In this document: positions 38,819 to 46,668 of the stretch, one piece after another
Layout of the letters: every line of letters begins with the position of its first letter
Numbering within the stretch: the first letter of the stretch is position 1
Source: JAIBAC01 sp046331095
GTDB lineage: Bacteria; Actinomycetota; Acidimicrobiia; UBA2766
Reading direction: 5' to 3'
DNA: 64,000 nucleotides
Assembly: GCA_046331095.1 (NCBI GenBank)
Contig: JAXLRM010000004.1
Location: 868,001-932,000, forward strand
Notes under the pieces: model-generated
What the model was told of the DNA's origin: nothing
The model's database searches: none
What the model saw: only the letters and a program-made list of their open reading frames with translations
Translations under genes and position numbers: made by a program

Positions 38819-39633
38819 CGATGATCCCGCGGCGCTACCGCGTCACCGACGTCAGACCCGAGATGCGGGCGACGGTCACGCTGGCCCTCGCCCCCGTCGA
38901 CGACCCGATTGCGGCGTGGGCCCCGGGCCAGTTCGCGATGCTGTGGGCGTTCGGTGTCGGCGAGGTGCCGATCTCGATGAGCGCACGCGCCGGCGCCCCC
39001 GACGGTCTCGTGCACACCGTGCGCTCCGTCGGCGCGGTCTCCGAGGCGCTCTGCAAGCTCGCACCCGGCGACGTCGTCGGGGTGCGCGGGCCGTTCGGGA
39101 CGGGCTGGGACCTCGAGTCGGCACGCGGCGGCGACGTGGTCGTCGTCGCGGGCGGCATCGGCTTGGCGCCGGTGCGCCCGATCGTGCACGCGGTCCTCGC
39201 CGACCGCGACTCCTTCGGCCGCGTCGACGTCCTCGTCGGGGCGCGGTCGCCGACCGAGCTCCTCTACCCCGACGAGCTCGCCGCGTGGACCGACGACCCG
39301 GGCATCGGCCTGCACCTCATCGTCGACCGCTCGACTCCGGGCTGGGCCGGCGACGTCGGTGTCGTCACCGAGCTCGTCCCCCGCATCCGGTCGCGGCCCG
39401 GCACCACCGTGGCGTTCGTGTGCGGACCCGAGGTCATGATGCGCTTCGTCGCCAACGCCCTCGTCGACAGCGGCATCGACGCCGGCCGGGTGCGCGTGTC
39501 GCTCGAACGCAACATGAAGTGCGCCGTCGCCCACTGCGGGCACTGCCAGCTCGGCCCCGTCCTCGTGTGCCGCGACGGGCCCGTGCTCGCCTACGACAGG
39601 GCCGCCCCGCTGATGAGGGTGGGCGAGCTGTGA
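38815..39633 (+). CDS. hyhG: Hydrogenase gamma subunit, FAD/NAD(P)-binding
   Basis: 272 residues, ATGA overlap with the preceding gene. Ferredoxin-NADP reductase-like: FAD binding by WAPGQFAMLWAFGVGEVPISMS, then GVRGPFGTGW and NAD(P) binding by VVVVAGGIGLAPVRPIVHAVL. The C-terminus has a [2Fe-2S] binding site, ERNMKCAVAHCGHCQLGPVLVC. Transfers electrons between H2 and pyridine nucleotide in the cytoplasm. Confidence 0.9.
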   Translation: MTMIPRRYRVTDVRPEMRATVTLALAPVDDPIAAWAPGQFAMLWAFGVGEVPISMSARAGAPDGLVHTVRSVGAVSEALCKLAPGDVVGVRGPFGTGWDLESARGGDVVVVAGGIGLAPVRPIVHAVLADRDSFGRVDVLVGARSPTELLYPDELAAWTDDPGIGLHLIVDRSTPGWAGDVGVVTELVPRIRSRPGTTVAFVCGPEVMMRFVANALVDSGIDAGRVRVSLERNMKCAVAHCGHCQLGPVLVCRDGPVLAYDRAAPLMRVGEL

Positions 39634-40445
39634 CGGCGGCCGCGTTCGCGTCGAAGCGGAAGCCGTCGCTCGCGGTCTGGAAGTTCGCGTCCTGCGACGG
39701 GTGCCAGCTCACGCTGCTCGACTGCGAGGACGAGCTCCTCGAGGTCGCCGGCGCCGTCGACATCGCCTACTTCCTCGAAGCGACACGGGCGACCGCGGCG
39801 GGCCCCTACGACCTCTCCCTCGTGGAAGGCTCGATCACGACGCCCGAGGACGCCGTGCGAATCCGCGAGGTCCGCGAGAGGTCGCGCTTTCTCGTCACGA
39901 TCGGGGCGTGCGCGACCGCAGGGGGGATCCAGGCGCTGCGCAACTTCGCCGACGTGGCCGAGTTCATGGCGATCGTCTACGCCCAGCCGCAGTTCATCTC
40001 GGCCCTGGGGACCTCGACGCCGATCGCGTCGCACGTCGACGTCGACCTCGAGGTACGCGGCTGCCCGATCGACAGGGCCCAGCTCCTCGAGGTGATCTCG
40101 GCGTTCCTCGCGGGGCGCCGCCCGAACCTGCCCGCGCACAGCGTTTGCGTCGAGTGCAAGGCGGCGGGCAACGTCTGCGTCGTCGTCGCCGGTTCGACCC
40201 CGTGCCTCGGCCCGGTCACCCACGCCGGCTGCGGTGCGCTCTGCCCCGGCTTCCGGCGTGGCTGCTACGGCTGCTTCGGCCCGATGGAGACCCCCAACAT
40301 GGACGCGCTCGAGGCGTTGCTGCAGGATCTCGGCATGAGCGGCGCCGACACCGAGCGGTTCTTCCACACGTTCAACGCGTGGGCGGCGCCGTTCCGCAAG
40401 GCCGGCGGCGGTCCGGCGGCGCAACGGGGGGGCGCGCGCAGATGA
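39630..40445 (+). CDS. hyhS: [NiFe] hydrogenase small (delta) subunit
   Basis: 271 residues. Carries the iron-sulfur clusters next to the active site: KFASCDGCQLTLLDCEDELL (proximal cluster), GACATAGGIQALRN, EVRGCPIDRAQLLEVI, then CVECKAAGNVC, CLGPVTHAGCGALCPGFRRGC and YGCFGP for distal clusters. No signal peptide or twin-arginine motif, consistent with a cytoplasmic group 3 enzyme. The GTG overlaps the hyhG stop. Confidence 0.92.
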   Translation: MTAAAFASKRKPSLAVWKFASCDGCQLTLLDCEDELLEVAGAVDIAYFLEATRATAAGPYDLSLVEGSITTPEDAVRIREVRERSRFLVTIGACATAGGIQALRNFADVAEFMAIVYAQPQFISALGTSTPIASHVDVDLEVRGCPIDRAQLLEVISAFLAGRRPNLPAHSVCVECKAAGNVCVVVAGSTPCLGPVTHAGCGALCPGFRRGCYGCFGPMETPNMDALEALLQDLGMSGADTERFFHTFNAWAAPFRKAGGGPAAQRGGARR

Positions 40446-41764
40446 CCCACAAGGCCCCGGCGGGGCGGACGCTCGCTGTCGACGGGCTCGCACGTGTCGA
40501 GGGCGAGGGCGCCCTCTACGTCGAGACCGACGGCGACGACGTCCTCGACGTGCAGCTCCGCATCTACGAAGCGCCGCGGTTCTTCGAGGCGTTCCTGCGC
40601 GGCCGCGCCTACACCGAGCCGCCCGACATCACCGCCCGCGTCTGCGGCATCTGCCCCGTCGCCTACCAGATGAGCGCCTGCGCCGCGATCGAGGACGCTT
40701 GCGGGGTCAGCGTCGACGGGCCCCTCGCCGACCTGCGCCGGCTCCTGTACTGCGGCGAGTGGATCGAGAGCCACACGCTGCACATCTACCTGCTCCACAC
40801 GCCGGACTTCCTCGGCTACCCCGGCGCCGTCGAGCTCGCCCGCGACGCCCGCGACGTCGTCGAGAAGGGCCTGCAGCTCAAGAAGATCGGCAACGACGTC
40901 GTGGAGCGCATCGGCGGGCGGGCGGTGCATCCCGTCAACGTCAAGGTCGGCGGCTTCTACCGGACGCCCACCAAACGCGAGATGCGCGCGATGCGCGACC
41001 CGCTCCTGCGTGCACGCGACCTTGCCCTCGAGACCGTGCGCCTCGTGGGCACCTTCGAGTTCCCCGAGCTCGAACACGAGCACCCTTACGTGGCGCTGCG
41101 CTCCGACGACGAGTACGCCGTGATCGGCGGCCGCCTCGTGTCCTCCACCGGCATCGACGCCTCCGTCGCGGAGTTCGCCGACCACGTCGTCGAGGAGCAG
41201 GTGCCGCACTCGACCGCGCTGCACGCGCACCTGCGCGACGGGGACCACTACCTCGTCGGGCCGCTCGCCCGCTTCGAGCTCGGCGGCGACCTGCTCTGCG
41301 ACGCCGCACGTGACGCCGCCGCGAACGCCGGGGTCGAGCCGGGCTGTCGCAACCCCTACGAGAGCATCGTCGTGCGGGCCGCCGAGGTCGTGCACGCGTG
41401 CGAGACCGCCGTCGCCCTCGTGGAGGACTACGAGGAACCCGACCGGCCCGCGGTCGACGTGGCGCCACGTGCAGGCGTCGGCCACGGCGCCACCGAGGCG
41501 CCCCGGGGCCTGCTCTACCACCGCTACGAGCTCGACGACGACGGCACGATCCTCGACGCCACGATGGTCCCGCCGACGGCGCAGAACCAGCCGTCGATCG
41601 AGCACGACCTCTTCCACGTCGTCGAAGCCAACATCGGGATGGCCGACGAGGAGCTCGTGCTGCTGTGCGAGCAGACGATCCGCAACTACGACCCGTGCAT
41701 CTCGTGTTCCACGCACTTCCTCGACATGACCGTCGTCGACCGCGCGAAGGGATCGCGGCGGTGA
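40442..41764 (+). CDS. hyhL: [NiFe] hydrogenase large (alpha) subunit
   Basis: 440 residues. The two nickel-binding pairs are present: ARVCGICPVAYQ (L1) and YDPCISCSTHFLDMTVVDRA (L2). Unlike periplasmic enzymes, the residues after L2 are a short tail (LDMTVVDRAKGSRR) for removal by a maturation protease, which is the next gene. FEFPELEHEHPYVAL and HSTALHAHLRDGDHYLVGPL also match group 3b. Overlaps the small-subunit gene and the protease gene by four bases each. Confidence 0.93.
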   Translation: MTHKAPAGRTLAVDGLARVEGEGALYVETDGDDVLDVQLRIYEAPRFFEAFLRGRAYTEPPDITARVCGICPVAYQMSACAAIEDACGVSVDGPLADLRRLLYCGEWIESHTLHIYLLHTPDFLGYPGAVELARDARDVVEKGLQLKKIGNDVVERIGGRAVHPVNVKVGGFYRTPTKREMRAMRDPLLRARDLALETVRLVGTFEFPELEHEHPYVALRSDDEYAVIGGRLVSSTGIDASVAEFADHVVEEQVPHSTALHAHLRDGDHYLVGPLARFELGGDLLCDAARDAAANAGVEPGCRNPYESIVVRAAEVVHACETAVALVEDYEEPDRPAVDVAPRAGVGHGATEAPRGLLYHRYELDDDGTILDATMVPPTAQNQPSIEHDLFHVVEANIGMADEELVLLCEQTIRNYDPCISCSTHFLDMTVVDRAKGSRR

Positions 41765-42885
41765 CCGCCGTGGATGCGCGCCCGCTGCGGACCCGGTGGG
41801 TGCTCTCGTGCGCGGCGGGAGAGGTGATCGGCATCACTGCCGCCGCCGCGATCGCCGTGGGCGGCCGTGTGCTGCTGGGCGAACCCCACGACGCTGCGAC
41901 CGCAGCCGTGGTGGTCGCCGCGGCAGTGGCCGGCGGCGTCGTCGAGGGCCTCGCCGTCGGCTTGCTCCAGTGGCGCGTGCTGCGCCGTGTGGTTCCCGCG
42001 ATCACCGCACGCGCCTGGGCCGGTGTCACCGTCGCGGTCGCGGCCACGTTCTGGTTCCTCGGGACGTTGCCCAGCACCATCGTCGGTCTCGGGGCCGCGT
42101 CGACGACGGCCGCGCAGTCCACCGGCGCGGAACCGCCGGTGATCCTCGTCGTGGCGGGCGGCGTCGCGGGCGGGGCGGTGGCGGGCGCGGCCTTCGGTCT
42201 CGCACAGTGGGCGGTCCTGCGGCGCCACGCGCGGCCGGCAGGCGGGTGGATCTGGACGAACGCGCTCGGCTGGGCAGCCGCGCTCGGGTGGATCATGCTC
42301 GCCGCCACGCTGCCGACCGAGTCCACCCCGCTGCCGGTCGTCGTCGCGGGCGGCGCCCTCGGCGGGCTCGCGGCGGGCATCTCGGTCGGCATCGCCACCG
42401 GTTGGTGCTTCGTCAGGCTGCGCCCGCTGCGCGCAGGCCGCCGCGTCGTGATCGGGATCGGCAACACGTTCCGCGGCGACGACGGCATCGGCGCCGCGGT
42501 CGCGGGCGAGGTCGGCGACCAGGCCGGCGACGACGTCACCGTCGTGGAACTCGACGGAGAGCCCGCCCGCGTCGTCGACGCGTGGCGCGACGCGTCGCTG
42601 GCGATCGTCGTCGACGCGATGAGCGCCGGCAGCGAGCCCGGCACGGTCAGGCGGTTCCGCGTCGGCGTCGACGCGTTGCCGCCACCCGCTGCGGGCGCCA
42701 GCAGCCACTCGCTCGGTGTCGCCGAGGCCGTCGAACTCGGGACCGCGCTCGGGGCGATGCCGGCCACGCTCGTGGTCTACGGCGTCGAGGGCGCCTGTTA
42801 CGCCGACGGCACCGGCCTCTCGGGCCCCGTCGACGCGGCCCGCGGTCGCGTCGTCGACGCCGTCCTCGCAGAACTGGGGTCCTGA
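41761..42885 (+). CDS. Membrane-domain fusion to a hydrogenase maturation protease
   Basis: 374 residues in one frame. Residues 1-215 have six hydrophobic segments built as two similar halves, each containing a GLxQWxVLRR motif (VEGLAVGLLQWRVLRRVVP, AAFGLAQWAVLRRHARPAGG). From residue 231 the HyaD/HycI-type endopeptidase follows: VVIGIGNTFRGDDGIGAAVA, ELDGEPARVVDAW, VVDAMSAGSEPG and SSHSLGVAEAVELG with the nickel-binding Asp and His. The protease normally trims the large-subunit C-terminus and is soluble; here it is membrane-anchored. GTG overlaps the hyhL stop. Confidence 0.82.
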   Translation: MTAVDARPLRTRWVLSCAAGEVIGITAAAAIAVGGRVLLGEPHDAATAAVVVAAAVAGGVVEGLAVGLLQWRVLRRVVPAITARAWAGVTVAVAATFWFLGTLPSTIVGLGAASTTAAQSTGAEPPVILVVAGGVAGGAVAGAAFGLAQWAVLRRHARPAGGWIWTNALGWAAALGWIMLAATLPTESTPLPVVVAGGALGGLAAGISVGIATGWCFVRLRPLRAGRRVVIGIGNTFRGDDGIGAAVAGEVGDQAGDDVTVVELDGEPARVVDAWRDASLAIVVDAMSAGSEPGTVRRFRVGVDALPPPAAGASSHSLGVAEAVELGTALGAMPATLVVYGVEGACYADGTGLSGPVDAARGRVVDAVLAELGS

Positions 42886-42887
42886 CG

Positions 42888-43145
42888 GTGTGCATGTCGT
42901 GTGTCGGCCGTGTCGTCGAGGTCGACGCGGGTGCCGCATCGGCGCTGGTCGAAGCGGACGGGCAGCGCCGGGAGGTGTCGCTCGTGGTCCTCGACGTCGA
43001 GGGTCGCACGCCGGTCGTGGGCGACTGGGTTCTCGTGCACACGGGCTTCGCGGTCGAGGTCCTCGACGCCGAGGTCGCGCTGGCAGAGCAGGAGTTCGGG
43101 CGCCGCGTCCGGGCCGCGGGCGAGGAGGCAGCAGATGAGCGTTGA
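42888..43145 (+). CDS. hypC: HypC/HupF hydrogenase maturation chaperone
   Basis: 85 residues. GTG 42888 gives VCMSCVGRVVEVDAGAASAL, so the essential Cys2 of HypC (which carries the Fe(CN)2CO precursor) is in place. VVGDWVLVHTGFAVEVLDAEVAL is the C-terminal family block. The gene starts two bases after the protease stop and overlaps the EamA gene by 11 bases. HypA, B, D, E and F are not in this window, so the rest of the maturation set must be elsewhere. Confidence 0.9.
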   Translation: MCMSCVGRVVEVDAGAASALVEADGQRREVSLVVLDVEGRTPVVGDWVLVHTGFAVEVLDAEVALAEQEFGRRVRAAGEEAADER

Positions 43146-44079
43146 CGGGATCCCGCGGACTCGCCGCGCAGGCATCTGGCTCGCGGTCGCGACCGCGTGC
43201 GTGAGCGGGGTGTCGGTGTTCGTGAACGCGTACGCGGTGAAATCGGTGTCGGACCCGACCGTGTTCACGACGCTGAAGAACCTCGTCGCAGCCGTCGTCG
43301 TGGGTGGGCTACTCGCGGTCGCCACCGTGCGGCGCTCGCGTGCGGGCTTCACCCGGCCCCGCAACGGCCGCGACGCCGCCGCGCTCGGTCTCGTCGCCGT
43401 GATCGGCGGCAGCGTGCCGTTCGTGCTCTTCTTCGAGGGCCTCGCGCGGGCATCCGCGAAGGACGCCGCCTTCGTCCAGAAGACACTCGTGATCTGGGTC
43501 GCGGTGCTCGCCGTGGTGTTCCTGCGCGAGCGCCTCGGCCTCCTGCAGGTCGGTGCGGTCGTCGCGCTCGTGGCCGGTCCCGCCCTGCTCGGCGTGCACC
43601 TCGCCGCCCTGCGTCCGGGCCGGGGCGAGGCGATGATCCTCGCCGCGACGCTGCTGTGGGCCGTCGAGGTGATCGTCGCGAAGCGTCTGCTCGGCCACCT
43701 CTCGCCGCTGACCGTCGGGACCGCCCGCCTCGGCGGGGGAGTGGTGCTCCTCCTCGCCTACGTGGCGTTGCGCGGCGACGTCGGCGCGATGGCCCCGTCG
43801 GCATCGGCGTGGGGCTGGGTTCTGCTCACCGGCGTGCTCCTCGCCACGTACGTCACCACCTGGTTCGCAGCCCTCGCCCGCGCGCAGGCGGTCGACGTCA
43901 CCGCCGTGCTGGTCTTCGGCGCGGTGATCACCGCCGCCCTCGACGCCCTCGCCAAGGGCACCCCGATCGTGCCCCAGCTCGCCGGCCTCGCGCTGATCGT
44001 CGCGGGGACGGTCGCGTTCGTGGCCTTGGCGACGCGCCGTGGCCGTGAGGTGCTCGACGCCGGTGCCGACCCGCTGTGA
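43135..44079 (+). CDS. EamA/DMT-family transporter
   Basis: 314 residues with ten hydrophobic segments in two EamA repeats. ATG 43135 is preceded by GAGGAGGCAG. Key stretches are TTLKNLVAAVVVGGLLAVA, FFEGLARASAKDAAFVQKTL and AMILAATLLWAVEVIVAKRLL. It overlaps hypC and the DUF6390-like gene, so it is co-expressed with the hydrogenase; a nickel, metabolite or amino-acid transport role is possible but not shown. Confidence 0.78.
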   Translation: MSVDGIPRTRRAGIWLAVATACVSGVSVFVNAYAVKSVSDPTVFTTLKNLVAAVVVGGLLAVATVRRSRAGFTRPRNGRDAAALGLVAVIGGSVPFVLFFEGLARASAKDAAFVQKTLVIWVAVLAVVFLRERLGLLQVGAVVALVAGPALLGVHLAALRPGRGEAMILAATLLWAVEVIVAKRLLGHLSPLTVGTARLGGGVVLLLAYVALRGDVGAMAPSASAWGWVLLTGVLLATYVTTWFAALARAQAVDVTAVLVFGAVITAALDALAKGTPIVPQLAGLALIVAGTVAFVALATRRGREVLDAGADPL

Positions 44080-44846
44080 GCTCGACGGCGGCGCCCGCTC
44101 CCGGGGTGGTGGCCCGCTCGGGGGCGACGCGCTTCGCCCGCTTCGCGTACCCGCCGAACGCGCTCGGCCTCTGCGGCCCCGACGACTCGCGTGCGGTCCT
44201 CGAGTACGCCGCGGCCGGTGTGGTCGACGCCGGCCTCGTCGAGCTCGCACGCGGCTTCGAGGGCGCCTGGCCCTACCTGGAGCTGATCGCTGCTGCCAAC
44301 GGGATCGCCGACGCCCTCGACGCGGCGGTGGTCGAGGCGTACGGGGTCGGCAACGCGCTCTCGGGCCGGGTGGGCCTGGCCGAGCTCGGCCGTGACCTCG
44401 AGACGCGCTTCCGGGGGCGTGCCGGTGTCGCCTGGGAACGGATCGTGGCGGCGATGACCTCGGGGGTGGCGGTCTGTCACGGCTTCCACGTTTTCGCCGT
44501 GTACCCGTGGGTGGGGCTGTTGCGCAGCGGCGCCGGCGACCACGCCCTCGACGTGTTGGACCGCTGCCGCATCCGCTGGGGCACGGTCGTCTGCACCGAC
44601 GCCGTGTCGGGCACCGCGGTCGTGCGGTCGCGCAGGCTCCGCTTCGACGGTGCGCGCCTCACGCTCGGCGCTGCCGAACCCGAGACGGTGACGATCGCCC
44701 GCGACGGCTACGGCTTCGTGGCCGACCTCGCCCCCGGCACCACGGTCGCGCTGCACTGGGACTGGATCTGCGAGACCCTCACCCCCGCCGCGGCCGCACG
44801 TCTGCGTGCCGACACCGCGACGCTGCTGCGCCTCGCCCGGCTGTGA
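44076..44846 (+). CDS. Hydrogenase-associated protein, DUF6390-like
   Basis: 256 residues, GTG overlapping the EamA stop. Starts VSSTAAPAPGVVARSGATRF and has RFAYPPNALGLCGPDDSRAV and FHVFAVYPWVGLLRSGAGDH. No membrane segment or known catalytic motif. I recall similar proteins at the end of actinobacterial [NiFe] hydrogenase operons under the name DUF6390, but I cannot verify this here. A mid-protein ALDVLDRCRIRWGTVVC and a TTVALHWDWICETL end could form a small-molecule or protein-interaction fold. Function unknown. Confidence 0.5.
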   Translation: MSSTAAPAPGVVARSGATRFARFAYPPNALGLCGPDDSRAVLEYAAAGVVDAGLVELARGFEGAWPYLELIAAANGIADALDAAVVEAYGVGNALSGRVGLAELGRDLETRFRGRAGVAWERIVAAMTSGVAVCHGFHVFAVYPWVGLLRSGAGDHALDVLDRCRIRWGTVVCTDAVSGTAVVRSRRLRFDGARLTLGAAEPETVTIARDGYGFVADLAPGTTVALHWDWICETLTPAAAARLRADTATLLRLARL

Positions 44847-44869
44847 CCGACGGGCGCGCCGGGCGAGGG

Positions 44870-44990
44870 GCGACCTGGGCGCGCTCCCCCGACGAAATCC
44901 CGACTTGGGCGCGCCCACCCCCGCCACGTGGGGTGGGCGCGCCCAGAAGGGGATTTGGTCTGGTGGACGCGCCCAGAACGGGCGAGGGGC
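44870..44990. repeat. Intergenic inverted pair of ~60-base units (hairpin element R1)
   Basis: Between the DUF6390-like gene and the M50 protease gene. GGGCGCGCCCACCCC (44907-44921) and its exact complement (44930-44944) flank eight bases, and AAATCCC/GGGGATTT extends the pairing outward. The left half and the reverse complement of the right half are similar over about 60 bases, so this is an inverted pair of one unit. It would form a very stable cruciform or terminator-like hairpin. Compare the elements at 49003-49177 and 55446-55616. Confidence 0.75.
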
Positions 44991-45004
44991 GGGACCTTCG
45001 GCCC
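44991..45004. promoter_or_regulatory. Possible DosR/DevR-like box upstream of the M50 protease
   Basis: GGGACCTTCGGCCC, 47 bases upstream of the GTG at 45051, resembles the DosR consensus GGGAC-N4-GTCCC with one altered half-site base. The genes that follow (protease, UspA, PEP synthase) are of the kind found in mycobacterial hypoxia regulons. A weak match in GC-rich DNA; treat as a hypothesis. Confidence 0.25.
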
Positions 45005-45050
45005 GGTTCTGGCCGGTGCCGGCGTGGCACAGTGGTGACGGAGGCACGTC

Positions 45051-46202
45051 GTGAACGAACAAGTTCGGATCGGGCGCATCTTCGGCATCGAGGTCGGGTT
45101 CAACTGGAGCCTCCTCGTCATCTTCTGGCTCGTTGCATGGACGCTCGCGTCCGGCTACCTGCCCGAGGCCGCGCCCGGGTACGCCCGCTTCGAATACTGG
45201 GTGGGTGGTGCCGCCGGCGCCGCGCTCTTCTTCACGTCGTTGCTCGCGCACGAGATGGCGCACTCGGTCGTCGCACGTCGCCACGGCGTCGAGGTCGAGG
45301 GCATCACACTGTGGCTCTTCGGCGGGGTCTCCAGGCTTGCGGGCGAGCCGCCCGCGCCCGCCGACGAGCTCCGCATCTCGGCGGTCGGCCCGGCGACGAG
45401 CCTCGTGATCGGGCTCGCCTTCGGCGCCGTCTCCTTCGCCCTCGGGCCGTGGCCCGTGGTCGCGTCACTCGCTTGGTGGCTCGGCTTCGTCAACGTCTTC
45501 CTCGCCGCGTTCAACCTCCTGCCCGCGGCGCCGCTCGACGGGGGGCGCGTGCTGCACTCGGTCCTGTGGCGCCGACACGGCGACCGCCTCCGCGCCACGG
45601 TGAGCGTGTGCCGCGCCGGCCGCGCTGCCGCCTGGCTCCTGGCGGGCCTCGGCCTGCTCGCGTTCGTCGGGGGCGTGTTCGTCACGGGTATCTGGTTCCT
45701 GTTCCTCGGCTGGTTCCTGCACCAGGCCGCCTCAGGCGAGGAGTCGTCGGCGCGCCTGCGGGCGTCGCTCGGCCGCCACAGCATCGGCGACATCATGACC
45801 GCGCACCCCGACACCGGCCCCGGGTGGGTCAGCGTCGCGTCCTTCGTCGAGCACACCGTGTTCGCCAAGGGCCACTCGACGTACCCCCTGCGCGACCGCT
45901 CGGGCGCGGTGGTCGGGTTCGTGACGCTCGCCCGCCTCGAGGCGGTCCCCGCCGCGGCGCGGCACGACACCGCCGTGCGCGACGTGGGGGTGTCGCTCGA
46001 AGAGGCGGTCGTGGCGGACCCGCGCGAACCGGCCGTCGAGGCGCTCGCGCGGATGAGCGACCACGGCGACGGACGCATCCTCGTGATGGACGGCGCCGAG
46101 CTGGTCGGTATCGTGACACCTTCGGACATCGCGAGGTGGATGCAGATGGCGGCGCTGCGGCCTCCGGGCCCATCGGCGTCGCCGCACGCGGCACCCAATT
46201 GA
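45051..46202 (+). CDS. Site-2 protease-like M50 metallopeptidase with C-terminal CBS-like region
   Basis: 383 residues. Intramembrane zinc protease: SLLAHEMAHSVVARRHG carries HExxH at about residues 67-71, and NLLPAAPLDGGRVLHSVLWR the third ligand (Asp in LDGGR). At least five hydrophobic segments. The C-terminal 140 residues contain two degenerate CBS units, SIGDIMTAHPDTGPGW and GRILVMDGAELVGIVTPSDIARW, which may bind adenine nucleotides. GTG 45051 follows GGAGGCACG. Similar to DosR-regulon Rv2625c. Substrate unknown. Confidence 0.88.
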   Translation: MNEQVRIGRIFGIEVGFNWSLLVIFWLVAWTLASGYLPEAAPGYARFEYWVGGAAGAALFFTSLLAHEMAHSVVARRHGVEVEGITLWLFGGVSRLAGEPPAPADELRISAVGPATSLVIGLAFGAVSFALGPWPVVASLAWWLGFVNVFLAAFNLLPAAPLDGGRVLHSVLWRRHGDRLRATVSVCRAGRAAAWLLAGLGLLAFVGGVFVTGIWFLFLGWFLHQAASGEESSARLRASLGRHSIGDIMTAHPDTGPGWVSVASFVEHTVFAKGHSTYPLRDRSGAVVGFVTLARLEAVPAAARHDTAVRDVGVSLEEAVVADPREPAVEALARMSDHGDGRILVMDGAELVGIVTPSDIARWMQMAALRPPGPSASPHAAPN

Positions 46203-46221
46203 GTCACGTGAGGGAGGGACC

Positions 46222-46668
46222 ATGGGATTCTCGAAGATCCTTGTGGCGACCGACGGGTCGCCCGGCGGCGACGCGGCGGTACGGCTCGCCGCAGACGTGG
46301 CCAGCAAGATGGGCGCAGAGGTGCACCTGCTGCACGTCTACGAGACGGCGCCTGCCTTCGTGGCCGGTTTCGAACAGCCGATGGCACTCGAGGTCAACGA
46401 CGCGCTCGAGGCTGCCGCAAAGCGCGTCGTGAGCTCGGCCGAGGCGATCCTCGCCGACGAGGGCGTGACGACGAAGTCGCACTGCCTCGGCGGCCACCCC
46501 CCCAGCCTGATCCTCGACCTTGCCGAGTCCGAGGGCGCCGACCTGATCGTGCTCGGCCACCGCGGCCACGGACTCTCGCGCTTCCTGCTCGGTTCGGTCG
46601 CTGACCGAGTCAGCCACCACGCCGAGTGCGCCGTCCTGCTCGCAGCACCGCCGGAGGACGTCGAATGA
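46222..46668 (+). CDS. Universal stress protein (UspA family)
   Basis: 148 residues, one Usp domain. KILVATDGSPGGDAAVRLA begins the fold, and the ATP motif G-2x-G-9x-(S/T) is present in LGHRGHGLSRFLLGSVADRVSHHA. A strong AGGGAGGG ribosome site precedes the ATG. The stop overlaps the PEP synthase start (ATGA), so the two are translated together. A role in stress or hypoxia survival is inferred from the family. Confidence 0.92.
   Translation: MGFSKILVATDGSPGGDAAVRLAADVASKMGAEVHLLHVYETAPAFVAGFEQPMALEVNDALEAAAKRVVSSAEAILADEGVTTKSHCLGGHPPSLILDLAESEGADLIVLGHRGHGLSRFLLGSVADRVSHHAECAVLLAAPPEDVE

Noticed and set aside
44870..45050. Treating hairpin R1 simply as a rho-independent terminator
   Set aside because: There is no U-run after the stem, and the two halves are copies of one larger unit.
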